From assembly GCF_025963695.1 (NCBI RefSeq), contig NZ_JAOQAH010000028.1, forward strand, positions 1 through 64,000: 64,000 nucleotides of DNA, written 5' to 3'. Below the pieces are notes generated by a model. The model ran no database searches, was not told where the DNA came from, and saw nothing but the letters and a program-made list of their open reading frames with translations. Positions 32,880-42,375 of the stretch are shown piece by piece; the first letter of the stretch is position 1, and every line of letters starts with the position of its first letter. The translations under genes were made by a program, and so were the position numbers. This DNA is from Segetibacter sp. (GTDB lineage: Bacteria; Bacteroidota; Bacteroidia; Chitinophagales; Chitinophagaceae).

Positions 32880-32887
32880 TATATTTG
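32880..32887 (+). promoter_or_regulatory. Bacteroidota-type -7 box for adk
   Basis: TATATTTG matches TAnnTTTG, 25 bases before the adk ATG. No standard -33 box was found. Confidence 0.45.
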
Positions 32888-32912
32888 CTGCTTATTCAAG
32901 ATAAGTTCGATA

Positions 32913-33488
32913 ATGTTCAATATTATTTTGTTTGGTCCTCCAGGCAGCGGTAAAGGTACACAAAGTGAAAGGCTTATTTCTAAATATGGATTGAAACATC
33001 TTTCTACGGGCGACATTTTGCGAAGTGAGATTGCGAGTCAAACAAGATTAGGACTGGAAGCAAAAAACTTCATGGATAAGGGAGAACTCGTACCGGACGA
33101 TGTAGTGATAGGAATGATACGGTCTGCCCTTGAAAAAAATCCACAGGTAAATGGATTTCTTTTTGACGGTTTCCCCCGTACAGAAGCTCAATCAGAGGCT
33201 TTGGACAACTTGCTTCAATTAGAACAGACAGAAATTGCGGTAGTACTGGCTTTACAGGTAAGTGAGGAGGAACTGGTGAAACGTTTATTAAACCGCGGCC
33301 TGACGAGCGGAAGAAGTGATGATAATAGTGAAGCAGTGGTAAGGGCAAGAATTATAGAATATCACAAAAAAACTTCGGTAGTAGCAGATTATTACCGTAA
33401 ATTCAATAAAGTAATTGATATACCTGGTGAGGGATCTGTTGACGAGATTTTTAACAGTCTCTGTGTCGAGATAGATAAACGAAGCTAA
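32913..33488 (+). CDS. adk: Adenylate kinase
   Basis: 191 residues, the short form without the large zinc-bearing LID. P-loop GPPGSGKGTQ is at residues 7-16; LSTGDILRSEI (about 31-41) is the AMP site, GFLFDGFPRTEAQ (about 82-94) carries the conserved Asp-Gly-Phe-Pro-Arg, and RLLNRGLTSGRSDDN starts the short LID. It catalyses ATP + AMP to 2 ADP in the cytosol and is essential. The gene is monocistronic, with a terminator downstream. Confidence 0.97.
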   Translation: MFNIILFGPPGSGKGTQSERLISKYGLKHLSTGDILRSEIASQTRLGLEAKNFMDKGELVPDDVVIGMIRSALEKNPQVNGFLFDGFPRTEAQSEALDNLLQLEQTEIAVVLALQVSEEELVKRLLNRGLTSGRSDDNSEAVVRARIIEYHKKTSVVADYYRKFNKVIDIPGEGSVDEIFNSLCVEIDKRS

Positions 33489-33519
33489 TAAACTTTACAT
33501 CGCACCAATACCAACTGCA

Positions 33520-33550
33520 CGCCTTCCTTTTATAGGAGGGCTTTTTTTGT
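33520..33550 (+). terminator. Terminator of adk
   Basis: GCCTTCC pairs with GGAGGGC (one G-T pair), followed by seven T. It lies about 35 bases after the adk stop. Confidence 0.85.
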
Positions 33551-33686
33551 ACCGTCATTGTTAGTCAGGAGCGGGCATATAAATTGAAGTTGGTAACCGT
33601 CGACATAGAGGTACAGCACATTTGGCACTAAGCAAGTTTGCAATTGTTAGATTAGCCCTCAAAAGTAACGGCCTAAAATTAAAATT

Positions 33687-34469
33687 ATGATTACAGAACT
33701 TGATGCCGGGTATGTAAAAACGGATAAGGAACATGGTATAACGACCATAGAATTTTACCATGAGCAAAGCAATTCGATGCCTGCAAAATTATTGGAAGCA
33801 CTCGCCCAAACAATACATAGCGAAGGGGTTAATGCAAATACAAAAGTTATTATTCTGAAGTCAGGAGGTGATCGGGTATTCTGTTCGGGTGCATCTTTTG
33901 GTGAGCTTGAAAAGATTACAAGTGCGCAGGAAGGGGCACTTTACTTTGGCGGAGTGGCGAAGGTTATAAATGCAATGCGGAAAGCATCTCAATTTGTAAT
34001 AGCACGCATACATGGAAAATGCCTTGGAGGCGGGGTTGGGATAGTAGCCGCGGCAGACTATGCTATCGCGGTAGAGGGTGCAGACATCAAACTCACAGAG
34101 CTTGCAATAGGTATTGGACCCTTTGTTATTGGTCCGGCTATTCAGCGTAGAATTGGTCTTTCTTCTTTTTCTCAATTGACCATAGACTCTAATACCTGGC
34201 GTTCTGCTGATTGGGCCAAACGCAAGGGTTTGTATGCAGAGTTACACCCTGAAGCTGCCGGTATGGAAGAGTCGATTGAAAGGCTTTCCTTTACCTTATC
34301 TCAAAGTAATCCTGAAGCGATGAAAGAATTGAAACGAGAGTTTTGGGCAGGTACAGAAGATTGGGATGAACTCTTGAAAGAAAGGGCTAGCATCAGCGGC
34401 CGTTTAATCTTAAGCGAACATAGCAGAGCTGCGATTCAAAAGTTTAAGAGCAAGAGTAAGTCTGTATAA
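33687..34469 (+). CDS. Enoyl-CoA hydratase/isomerase (crotonase) family protein
   Basis: 260 residues of crotonase fold. The first oxyanion segment is DRVFCSGASFGEL (about 62-74), the second is IHGKCLGGGVGIVAAADYAIA (about 110-130). One potential catalytic Glu is in IKLTELAIGIGP, but the position of the second hydratase Glu is occupied by SFSQL, so simple hydratase activity is doubtful. Isomerase, lyase or hydrolase members of the family are alternatives. No beta-oxidation genes are adjacent, so the pathway is unclear. Confidence 0.88.
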   Translation: MITELDAGYVKTDKEHGITTIEFYHEQSNSMPAKLLEALAQTIHSEGVNANTKVIILKSGGDRVFCSGASFGELEKITSAQEGALYFGGVAKVINAMRKASQFVIARIHGKCLGGGVGIVAAADYAIAVEGADIKLTELAIGIGPFVIGPAIQRRIGLSSFSQLTIDSNTWRSADWAKRKGLYAELHPEAAGMEESIERLSFTLSQSNPEAMKELKREFWAGTEDWDELLKERASISGRLILSEHSRAAIQKFKSKSKSV

Positions 34470-34523
34470 ATTTTCATCTCCCGACATGATTTGTGGTTGG
34501 AAATAAAAGTTTGAAGAAATTTC

Positions 34524-35522
34524 TTAGTCAACTTCTGTGGCCGTAAATAATATCCGTTTTAGATTTTCGATATGCACTTCCATTTCCTTTGCAAGACCAA
34601 GGTGACGTTCAGATGTTTTGGCATAACCTCGTTCAACATCTTTTTTAAACAGGGTCATTAACAATGTGCGCCTTTCTTCCATCATTCGTAACGAGGTCCA
34701 AAAGGTATTTTCCATGACTTCAGATACGCGGATTAAAAGTTCTCTTTCTGAATAAGAGTGACCGACATGGCATCGAAAATGAACAGGAGCTTCCTTTTGA
34801 GCTAAATAAAGCCCTCCACCGCAATCGGGGCAATTGATATCTATTTTTTCGAATTGGCTTACATCATCAATACGCGTAGATACTCGTAGGTCAATTATTG
34901 CCTCCGTTAACACGTCTGGGGGTACAGGTGTTTCAATTAGATCATCACTATTATCCATAATCTCAGAAAGTACCGCGCCCATTTTCGATAATGATACAAC
35001 GTGATCAACCTCCATTGCATCAAGTACTGATAATGGCATATCAGGATAATCAGCTTCATTAGGATCCTGAACAATGCCGGCTCCGCCACATCGAATAACT
35101 GATCGCATACCTGTAGCACCATCATCAAGCAAGCCGGTGAGAATAATTGCAATAACTCTTGAGTTATAAGTGGCAGCCGCCGAACGAAATAAATTATTTA
35201 TAGATGGGCGCCATCCGTTTTCGCGGGCACCTCTTCCTACAACTACATTGCCCCGGGAAACAAGCAAATGATTATCAGGGGGAGCAATGTAGATTACCCC
35301 TTTTTCGATGGCTTCACCATTTGTAGCTACTCTGCACGGAAGTGACGTGCTTTTTTGAAGGCGTTGAAAAAGAAACTCGCCAATACCCTTTCGTGATAAA
35401 TGGAGTACAACAAAAAAAGCGGCATCCATATCTGGCGTAAGTTGGGCAACTAATTCTTCCAAAGCTCGAACGCCACCGGCAGAAGTACCCGCAACAACAA
35501 TAAATTTCGGAGAATTTGACAT
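34524..35522 (-). CDS. CheB-type methylesterase domain protein without receiver domain
   Basis: 332 residues. The methylesterase triad is visible: Ser14 in AGTSAGG, His41 in VVLHLSRKG, and Asp133/Asp134 in LTGLLDDGATGM. There is no N-terminal response-regulator domain. After about residue 225 a zinc-ribbon-like motif (CPDCGGGLY ... FRCHVGHSY) and a helical tail (MENTFWTSLRMMEERRTLLM) follow. No cheR, mcp or cheA gene is in the window. This architecture occurs in other Bacteroidota and may serve non-chemotaxis signalling. It probably removes methyl groups from glutamyl residues of a partner. Confidence 0.9.
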   Translation of the reverse strand: MSNSPKFIVVAGTSAGGVRALEELVAQLTPDMDAAFFVVLHLSRKGIGEFLFQRLQKSTSLPCRVATNGEAIEKGVIYIAPPDNHLLVSRGNVVVGRGARENGWRPSINNLFRSAAATYNSRVIAIILTGLLDDGATGMRSVIRCGGAGIVQDPNEADYPDMPLSVLDAMEVDHVVSLSKMGAVLSEIMDNSDDLIETPVPPDVLTEAIIDLRVSTRIDDVSQFEKIDINCPDCGGGLYLAQKEAPVHFRCHVGHSYSERELLIRVSEVMENTFWTSLRMMEERRTLLMTLFKKDVERGYAKTSERHLGLAKEMEVHIENLKRILFTATEVD

Positions 35523-35592
35523 AGAAAAAATAGCATAAGAACTATGCCATAGATGGTAAGTAGAGTGGTAGATACTAGATTGTTAGTGAACC

Positions 35593-36654
35593 TTAGGGTC
35601 TTAATTTATTTTTTGTTACGAGCTCTGTACATACCCGTTTGATAGTTTCGTGGAGTGGAGTATACACGAATGAAGGCAGATAACTTTGCAGTTTAGTGTT
35701 ATCAAATAAAACACGTTGTTGAGCAGCTTCAGCTGTTTCTTTTGTAAGCAGAGGTTCTGTACCCGATAACATCGATTTAATTGCTTCGAAACGACGTGCC
35801 ATATTAGCCATTAAACGACTAACTTTTTTATAAGGAGGTTTTTTTCCAAATGCATTTGCCGCCATTGTAAAAACATCTTTGAATTGCCTGTTTTCCGCAC
35901 TTAAAATAAAACGTTGTCCTGTAATGTCACTGTCTAACAAACGTATTATAGCGTTAGCCACGTCTTCTACATCTACGAAACCTGTACTTCCATCAGTATA
36001 CCACGGAAACTCCTCGTAAGCGGTTTTAAATATTTTGGTTGAGCCATTGTTCCAATCTCCTGCTCCTAAAATAATTGCAGGATTAACTATTACCGCTGGT
36101 AGCCCTTCTGCAACCCCCCGCCAGACTTCTACTTCTGCTAAATATTTACTTTTACCGTAGTTGCTGTTATTATTTTCTTCGTCCCAAATTAAATTTTCAC
36201 TTGTTATACCGCCATTTTTGATTTTACCAATGGCGGCAACTGAACTGACAAAGCAAAGCTTTTTTACGCCAGCGCTCAACGCTGCATTTACCACATTGGC
36301 TGTCCCTTCTATATTTGTGAGAAATAGTTCCCGTTTTCGTTTTAAGCTGAACGATACAATGGCAGCACAATGAATAACGTGGCTAATGCCCTCAAATGCT
36401 TCATCAAGTGATATCACATCCAAAATGTCTCCTTTTACCCATTGAACCTTTTCTTTTCCTGGAACGTGTGGTATTTTTGATCTGTATAAACCTCTAACGC
36501 TCCTGCCTTCTTTAATAAGTTGTTGTATTACATATGATCCAACCAGACCTGTACCACCGGTAACAAGTACCAAACTTTTTCCCGTTACAGAATACTCATC
36601 ATGATTAGGTGCATGTTCATCTACCGATTGCTCAATCATAGTTACTTTAGCCAA
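35593..36654 (-). CDS. NAD-dependent epimerase/dehydratase (extended SDR) protein
   Basis: 353 residues. The N-terminus has a short polar extension, then the Rossmann motif LVTGGTGLVGSYV (about 31-43). VIHCAAIVSF (about 88-97) and the YGKSKYLAEVEVW motif with the catalytic Tyr/Lys (about 168-180) are intact. The C-terminal part is helical with NTKLQSYLPSFVYTPLHETIK. It resembles dihydroflavonol-reductase or nucleoside-sugar-type reductases. The substrate is unknown. It lies downstream of the desaturase gene but is separated from it by a strong terminator. Confidence 0.9.
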   Translation of the reverse strand: MAKVTMIEQSVDEHAPNHDEYSVTGKSLVLVTGGTGLVGSYVIQQLIKEGRSVRGLYRSKIPHVPGKEKVQWVKGDILDVISLDEAFEGISHVIHCAAIVSFSLKRKRELFLTNIEGTANVVNAALSAGVKKLCFVSSVAAIGKIKNGGITSENLIWDEENNNSNYGKSKYLAEVEVWRGVAEGLPAVIVNPAIILGAGDWNNGSTKIFKTAYEEFPWYTDGSTGFVDVEDVANAIIRLLDSDITGQRFILSAENRQFKDVFTMAANAFGKKPPYKKVSRLMANMARRFEAIKSMLSGTEPLLTKETAEAAQQRVLFDNTKLQSYLPSFVYTPLHETIKRVCTELVTKNKLRP

Positions 36655-36659
36655 ATTTC

Positions 36660-36711
36660 GAAATAAAAAAAATCCTGTTTTATTCTTTTAACTTAAAAAG
36701 AATAAAACAGG
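36660..36711 (-). terminator. Terminator of the desaturase gene
   Basis: A perfect 17-bp stem (TCCTGTTTTATTCTTTT with its reverse complement) with a 5-base loop, followed on the minus strand by eight T. It separates the desaturase gene from the epimerase gene. Confidence 0.88.
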
Positions 36712-36737
36712 AAACAAAACTAATGATATAACGAGTA

Positions 36738-37511
36738 TTATAATTGGGTCTGATAAGAAGTGTTATTACTTCTTAAAGCAGTGGGCTTTAGGCGAATAAT
36801 ACGTACAGTATGTAACGCCCGCATTATTAGATAGGTCATGTCAAATTCAAACCACTTTTTAGCAAAATTAGCACTGTCTTTTGCGTAATGATGATTGTTT
36901 TGAAACAGCTCACCCATTAAAAGAATTCCAAATGGAGTTGAATTTCTTGAATGGTCTCCGTTTTTGAAATTTTGATATCCTAGCTTGTGTCCGAACCAAT
37001 TAACAATAGCTCCTTGTATTGGTCCCATTAAGAAATGAAACGGCAACAGTAAAAACCACCAAATTGACGGGGCAAAGTAGATATAGAAACTGATGTAAGC
37101 TGCAGAAAATAATAATCTTGAGGGCCAGCTATATCCAATACGATCTAGTTTTTCCCAAACGGGCAGATATTCTCTTGTGAATTTCTCTTCAGGTAAAGTT
37201 TCGTTGGTAAGGAAAGAATGGTAAATTCTGGCAGTGTGTAGCATCATGTGCCAAACGTCCTTAAAAAAGTGGGGAGAATGAGGATCCTTTTCCGTATCGC
37301 TATACTCGTGGTGCATTCTGTGCATAACCCCGTATGCTCTTGGCACTAAAAACGACGAACCTTGGGTAAACCAGGTCAGAAAATAAAACACTTTTTCCCA
37401 GGTTTTACTGGTCGTGTACATCTGGTGGGATGCATAACGATGCAGGAAAAATGTGTGAAAGAACAACGATAGAAACCAGTGAGCGAAGAAAAAAGTAAGA
37501 ATAGCTAACAT
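36738..37511 (-). CDS. Acyl-CoA/acyl-lipid fatty acid desaturase
   Basis: 257 residues, membrane-bound desaturase of the delta-9 type. The three His boxes are HRYASH (about 24-29), HRMHHEYSD (about 64-72) and NNHHYAKDS (about 205-213), which bind the di-iron site. Four hydrophobic stretches (two pairs) fit a membrane hairpin topology. It introduces a double bond in fatty-acyl chains and so tunes membrane fluidity, often in response to cold. A TACATTTG -7-type box lies at 37539-37546, upstream of the start. Confidence 0.92.
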   Translation of the reverse strand: MLAILTFFFAHWFLSLFFHTFFLHRYASHQMYTTSKTWEKVFYFLTWFTQGSSFLVPRAYGVMHRMHHEYSDTEKDPHSPHFFKDVWHMMLHTARIYHSFLTNETLPEEKFTREYLPVWEKLDRIGYSWPSRLLFSAAYISFYIYFAPSIWWFLLLPFHFLMGPIQGAIVNWFGHKLGYQNFKNGDHSRNSTPFGILLMGELFQNNHHYAKDSANFAKKWFEFDMTYLIMRALHTVRIIRLKPTALRSNNTSYQTQL

Positions 37512-37538
37512 TAAAAACTAATTAAAATATTGAAGGCG

Positions 37539-37546
37539 CAAATGTA
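37539..37546 (-). promoter_or_regulatory. Bacteroidota-type -7 box for the desaturase gene
   Basis: TACATTTG on the minus strand matches TAnnTTTG, 28 bases before the start codon. No clear -33 box. Confidence 0.45.
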
Positions 37547-37680
37547 AACCATTAACGCCAGAGATGATTTAAGTGTTTAAGTAAGGATTGTTAAAAAGGT
37601 TGAGGTAATTAAAGCCATGTTGCAGATTTAATGCCAAAGTGAAATAATAGCAATTGGTAAACGCTGTAAAATTGTTTTAA

Positions 37681-37706
37681 TTGTACAAGGGTGCGACGCA
37701 AGAATG
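37681..37706 (+). repeat. Dispersed intergenic repeat, GCGACGC version
   Basis: TTGTACAAGGGTGCGACGCA then AGAATGCTTC. Well-preserved copy; CAAGGGTGCGACGCAAGAATG agrees closely with the copy at 63935-63966. It lies 37 bases beyond the pheS stop, between pheS and the desaturase gene. Confidence 0.82.
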
Positions 37707-37742
37707 CTTCATTATAGCACATGTTCGACACAGAAAACTTCC

Positions 37743-38774
37743 TCAAACAGCACCTGTAAATTGTCGAAGAAATCTAATGTCGTTCTGCGAATACAGTCTC
37801 AAATCGTTGACACGAAATTTAAGTTGGCAAATGCGTTCTACCCCCATTCCAAAAGCAAAGCCGGTGAATTTGTTAGAGTCTATATTAAAGTTATCGAGCA
37901 TTTTAGGGTGCACCATACCACAACCTAAAATTTCTACCCAGCCTGAATGTTTACATAAACTACAGCCACTACCTGCGCAAACCGTGCAGCTAATGTCCAT
38001 TTCTGCACTTGGTTCGGTGAAAGGAAAATAGCTGGGGCGAAAGCGAACCTTAACATCTTTCCCAAACATTTCCTGAACAAAGAAGTACAACGTTTGCTTT
38101 AAATCCGCGAAGCTGACAGTTTCGTCAACATACAACCCTTCTAATTGGTGGAAGAAACAATGAGCGCGGGCACTAATAGTCTCATTTCTGTATACGCGAC
38201 CGGGGCATATAATGCGAATTGGAGGTGTTTGCTTTTCCATAATGCGCGCTTGCACACTGCTTGTGTGGGTGCGCAGGAGGTAATCGGGGTTCTGATTGAG
38301 GTAGAAGGTATCCTGCATGTCGCGGGCGGGATGATTTTCAGGAAGATTTAGGGCTGTAAAGTTGTGCCAATCATCTTCAATCTCAGGTCCCTCAGCTATG
38401 GCAAATCCAAGCCGTTTGAAAATGGAAGCCATTTGGTTGCGAACAACGCTTAAAGGATGACGCGTACCTACAAGAATAGGATCGCCCGGAAGCGACCAGT
38501 CAATATTAGATGCGGTTTGGGTGGTCGCAGCTGTAAGGCTTTCTTTTAGCGTTTCAAAGCGTTCTTCTGCAAATATTTTAAAAGCATTCAGAACCTGGCC
38601 AAATTCTCTTTTTCTTTCAGCAGGAACATTTTTCATTTCGGCCATTACGTTCTTCACTGCGCCTTTTGTTCCTAGGAATTTAATACGAAATACTTCCAGA
38701 TCATCGGCATTTAATATCTGGAAACCTGATATTTCTTCTTTGCAAGATTCGATTTGTTTCAACAATTCTTCCAT
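37743..38774 (-). CDS. pheS: Phenylalanine--tRNA ligase alpha subunit
   Basis: 343 residues. The N-terminal coiled-coil arm (about 1-90) binds tRNA. Class II catalytic motifs follow: motif 1 around HPLSVVRNQMASIFKRLGF, motif 2 VYRNETISARAHCFFHQLEGLYV (about 190-212), and motif 3 GFAFGMGVERICQLKF near the end. FTEPSAEMDISC is the Phe-site segment. A CAVCAGS-type Cys pair (CTVCAGSGCSLCKHSGW) sits where other bacterial PheS also have it. pheT is not in the adjacent sequence, so the two subunits are encoded apart. Confidence 0.97.
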   Translation of the reverse strand: MEELLKQIESCKEEISGFQILNADDLEVFRIKFLGTKGAVKNVMAEMKNVPAERKREFGQVLNAFKIFAEERFETLKESLTAATTQTASNIDWSLPGDPILVGTRHPLSVVRNQMASIFKRLGFAIAEGPEIEDDWHNFTALNLPENHPARDMQDTFYLNQNPDYLLRTHTSSVQARIMEKQTPPIRIICPGRVYRNETISARAHCFFHQLEGLYVDETVSFADLKQTLYFFVQEMFGKDVKVRFRPSYFPFTEPSAEMDISCTVCAGSGCSLCKHSGWVEILGCGMVHPKMLDNFNIDSNKFTGFAFGMGVERICQLKFRVNDLRLYSQNDIRFLRQFTGAV

Positions 38775-39375
38775 TTTGCGAAGATAGAAGAAGATATAGT
38801 AACTTTTTTAGAACGAAAAAAGTGTTTATGCTAAGGGGATATAAAGTTTTTCTATTGAAACCAACGGTCAGATCTATTCTTTTCGTCGCGGCAGAAACAA
38901 TAGAAAGATCTAAAAAATTTGGATGCAGCTTGAAAATTATGCCGCACGTCAATCAATACTAGTATTAATAAAACTTTTTTTTAAAAACGACCGTAAATTA
39001 ATACTCGTGTTCACCATCATTCTTATACAAGTGTTTTTTTTTAGTTATAAGGATATGAAATCGGTTCGTATACAAGAAATTTTAAAAAATGCAATAGAAG
39101 AAGTAAATTTTTTTTAATTATTAATTCTACACTTAAATTGCACTCACATTTAAAAGATATAGATAGTTTTTTATGATTTGTGTTGTTAGATCTCCTGACT
39201 ATTCTTATAACTATCAAAACTCGTTTGTCTTTCCTGTTTGGAATGCTTGTTCGAAAAGCAGAATTTGATTGTTTTATAAATGCTGCCTTAAGCAGCAGTT
39301 CCGGTGTTTTCGTTTGCTAAGTGTTTTGTGCCTTTTTATTTTATCAATGCGTTCTATTTTTTTAAACAAAAAAAC
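38775..39375. other. Intergenic region upstream of the SusC gene
   Basis: About 600 bases, AT-rich, between the pheS start and SusC. A 64-codon open frame at 38923-39117 has no family match and poor start context. A dyad GCTGC-CTTAA-GCAGC lies at 39282-39296, 80 bases before the SusC start, and could be an operator or leader hairpin. There is no adjacent sigma/anti-sigma pair or hybrid two-component gene. Confidence 0.5.
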
Positions 39376-42351
39376 ATGAGAAAAATTTTATTGTTTATGC
39401 TGTTGTGCATATCCTTTGCTAATACGCAGGTATTTGCACAAACAAGAACAGTAACCGGAAGGGTTACTGATGAAGCTGGAAACCCTGTTGTTGGTGCTTC
39501 TGTGCAACCGAAAGGAAGCAGAAGCGGTACTACTACAGATGCAGCTGGAAACTTTTCACTCCAATTACCGACCAACTCCGGGTCCTTGACTGTTTCTTCT
39601 GTAAATTATACCGCACAGGATGTTGCTGTAACTAATACAGGCACTTTAGTAGTTCAGTTAAAAGCATCGGCAGGTAATTTATCTGAAGTAGTAGTGGTTG
39701 GTTATGGCACCCAAACTCAAAGAACAAGAGTTCAAGCCGCTTCGGTAGTGAAAGGAGAAAGCTTTAGGAATATGGCTATCGTGTCTCCAACACAAGCTCT
39801 ACAAGGGCAAGCTGCGGGTGTTAATATGGTTAACTCATCAGGCCTGTTGGGTGCTGCCTCAAACGTGCAGGTTCGTGGTGCTTCTTCACTTATTGGGGGA
39901 ACACAGCCGCTTTATGTAATAGATGGAGTACCCTTAAATGATGAGGTACTGTCTGGTGCTCAGGGGGGAGGTACTGGTTTAAATCCCTTGCTTGATTTAA
40001 ATCCTAATGATATTGAATCTATGACTGTTTTAAAGGATGCTGCGGCTGTTTCAATTTACGGCAGCCGTGGTACAAATGGCGTTATTTTGATTAGAACCCG
40101 AAGGGGAGCTAACCAAAAAACGAGAGTAAGCCTGGATGTTTTTAAAGGCTATTCAAAACCGACTGCTACTTTGCCATTATTGACCGGGGATGAATATAGA
40201 AAATATATTGGAGAATACAGGGCAGCGCGCAGTCAGGCAGCGCAAACGCTTCCTCAAGGTGATTTTGACTGGACGAATGCTGTTCTTCGCCAGGGAAAAG
40301 TAAACTCTTACTCTTTGTCCGCTGCGGGTGGCAATGAAAGAACAAGGTTTTATTTAGGTGGAACATACTATAATGAAAGCGGGTACACGATAGGCAATGA
40401 TATCCGCAGGTTGTCAGGAAGAATTAACCTGGATCATGATATTTCAAAGAGAGTTAAAGTAGGGGTGAATTACAGTTTATCTAACACTAATAGTGATCGT
40501 ATTGGCGCGGAAAATAACACTTTTGCCCCGCTTACCGCCGCCGCGTTATTCTTACCTTATGTTCAACCAAGAGACGCAAATGGCAACTTCATTAATACAG
40601 GTTTTATAGCAAACGTGCTGGCGATAGAAGAATTAAATACAAACAATTTTATATCGACCCGTAACACAGGTAATGCGTTTGCTGAGTTTACGCTAATAGA
40701 AGGTTTACGTTTTAGAACAGACTGGGGTATAGATAATGTTCAAGCGGAAGAAAGGCAAAGGAGCGTTGAACTTATTACCCCAGGTGGTTCTGCCTCACGT
40801 GCCGTTTCGCAGAATCGCAAATGGTTAAGCACTAACACACTCAACTACGAAAAGCGTTTTGATGAACACTATTTGGGTGTATTGTTAGGACATAGTATAG
40901 AAAAGACGAACTACGATAACATTACTGTTGCTGCTACAGGTTTTGCAAGCGACCGTTTACCAAACGTAGCCTCGGGATCAACCCCAACGACTACTTTTGC
41001 ATCACGAAGCGCTTACGGTATCGAAGGCTACTTCTCAAGACTTAATTACCGTTTTAAAAACCGTTATTTATTAGAGGGTACTATTCGTCGTGATGGTTCT
41101 TCACGTTTTGGTGCTGAAAAAAGGTACGGTACTTTCTACGCTGTTTCCGGAGGATGGATTGTTTCAGATGAAGCTTTTTTTAAGAATGTGACGTTCATGA
41201 ATAACCTCAAACTAACAGCTAGCTATGGTACCTCAGGAAACGATAGAATCGGTGGCGATTTTCCGTCTCTTGGTTTATTTGGCGGAGGTACTCTTTCTGA
41301 TTATGGTGGTGCGGCAGGATTAACACCAAGTCAAATTCCTAATCCGAATCTTCAATGGGAAGAAACCAAACAATGGGACATAGGCGTTCAGTCTTCGTTT
41401 TTTCAGTCAAGGATTAATCTAAATGTAAACGTTTATAACAAGCGTACAGTAAATAATCTGATAGGCGTTCCTTTACCATTTACAACGGGCTTCCCTTCTG
41501 TTAATCAGAACGTGGGAGAGATTGAGAACAAAGGGATTGACGTTGAATTTAATACTGTAAATGTCAGATCGAAAAATTTTGAATGGAGTACCTCGTTAAA
41601 TATGGGCTTCGTTAGCAATACGGTGCTTTCGTTACCTAGTAATAAAGACGAGGCCGGTCGGGATTTTCTTTCAATTTCTGCTGCTCAAAGGGCGATAGTA
41701 GGTTATTCACGCAATACCTTCTATTTAAACAAATATATTGGGGTAAATCCAGAAACCGGGGACGCAGAGTGGGAGGATAAGACGGGTAAAGCTGTTAAAA
41801 CGCTTCTTGCCGCTGACAGACAAATTGTTGGTAGCGCAATTCCCAAGTATACCGGCGGCTTTACAAATACTGTTCGTTTTAAAGAGTTTGACTTAACCGC
41901 TTTTTTTAATTTCGCTTATGGAAATCAAGTCTTGATAAGTGGTTTAGGTTTTACCGAAAACTTAACTCAGTCGGGATTTAATAAATCAACAACGGTATTG
42001 AATTATTGGAAGAACCCGGGCGACCAGGCTTTTGCGCCAAAATTGTCAAGCACTACTGCGCCAATATTTCATCAAACATCAACCTTGCAATTACTAAACG
42101 GTTCTTATGCCCGTTTAAAAACTTTATCGCTTGGTTACAGACTTCCAACTTCTGTGTTAAGTCGGTTGAAGTACATATCGAACGCTAGATTTTACGTTCA
42201 AGGGCAAAACCTGTTTATCATACAAGATAAAAATTTCAGAGGACCTGACGCTGAAGTTTCTGCTAACGGCAGCAGCCAGATTATGGGAGAGTCTTTTTTT
42301 GCTTTACCTCAGTCAAGAACTATCACTTTCGGCTTGAATATTGGCCTTTAA
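39376..42351 (+). CDS. SusC/RagA-family TonB-dependent outer membrane transporter
   Basis: 991 residues from ATG 39376 (MRKILLFMLLCISFANTQVFAQ). The frame is open to 39304, but those 24 residues precede the signal peptide. Signal peptide about 1-22. A carboxypeptidase-like domain (TRTVTGRVTDEAGNPVVGASV, about 23-100) is followed by the TonB plug (LSEVVVVGYGTQTQRTRVQA; PLYVIDGVP; IESMTVLKDAAAVSIYGSRGTNGVILIRTR) and the beta-barrel, ending FGLNIGL. No TonB-box/FecA-type anti-sigma N-terminal extension is present. With SusD it imports an oligosaccharide or other large nutrient across the outer membrane. Confidence 0.97.
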   Translation: MRKILLFMLLCISFANTQVFAQTRTVTGRVTDEAGNPVVGASVQPKGSRSGTTTDAAGNFSLQLPTNSGSLTVSSVNYTAQDVAVTNTGTLVVQLKASAGNLSEVVVVGYGTQTQRTRVQAASVVKGESFRNMAIVSPTQALQGQAAGVNMVNSSGLLGAASNVQVRGASSLIGGTQPLYVIDGVPLNDEVLSGAQGGGTGLNPLLDLNPNDIESMTVLKDAAAVSIYGSRGTNGVILIRTRRGANQKTRVSLDVFKGYSKPTATLPLLTGDEYRKYIGEYRAARSQAAQTLPQGDFDWTNAVLRQGKVNSYSLSAAGGNERTRFYLGGTYYNESGYTIGNDIRRLSGRINLDHDISKRVKVGVNYSLSNTNSDRIGAENNTFAPLTAAALFLPYVQPRDANGNFINTGFIANVLAIEELNTNNFISTRNTGNAFAEFTLIEGLRFRTDWGIDNVQAEERQRSVELITPGGSASRAVSQNRKWLSTNTLNYEKRFDEHYLGVLLGHSIEKTNYDNITVAATGFASDRLPNVASGSTPTTTFASRSAYGIEGYFSRLNYRFKNRYLLEGTIRRDGSSRFGAEKRYGTFYAVSGGWIVSDEAFFKNVTFMNNLKLTASYGTSGNDRIGGDFPSLGLFGGGTLSDYGGAAGLTPSQIPNPNLQWEETKQWDIGVQSSFFQSRINLNVNVYNKRTVNNLIGVPLPFTTGFPSVNQNVGEIENKGIDVEFNTVNVRSKNFEWSTSLNMGFVSNTVLSLPSNKDEAGRDFLSISAAQRAIVGYSRNTFYLNKYIGVNPETGDAEWEDKTGKAVKTLLAADRQIVGSAIPKYTGGFTNTVRFKEFDLTAFFNFAYGNQVLISGLGFTENLTQSGFNKSTTVLNYWKNPGDQAFAPKLSSTTAPIFHQTSTLQLLNGSYARLKTLSLGYRLPTSVLSRLKYISNARFYVQGQNLFIIQDKNFRGPDAEVSANGSSQIMGESFFALPQSRTITFGLNIGL

Positions 42352-42375
42352 TACAGTTTTTAAAAAACAAATTAT

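Noticed and set aside
38923..39117. 64-residue open frame with a hydrophobic segment upstream of SusC
   Set aside because: AT-rich sequence easily gives such a frame; no family, no clear leader.
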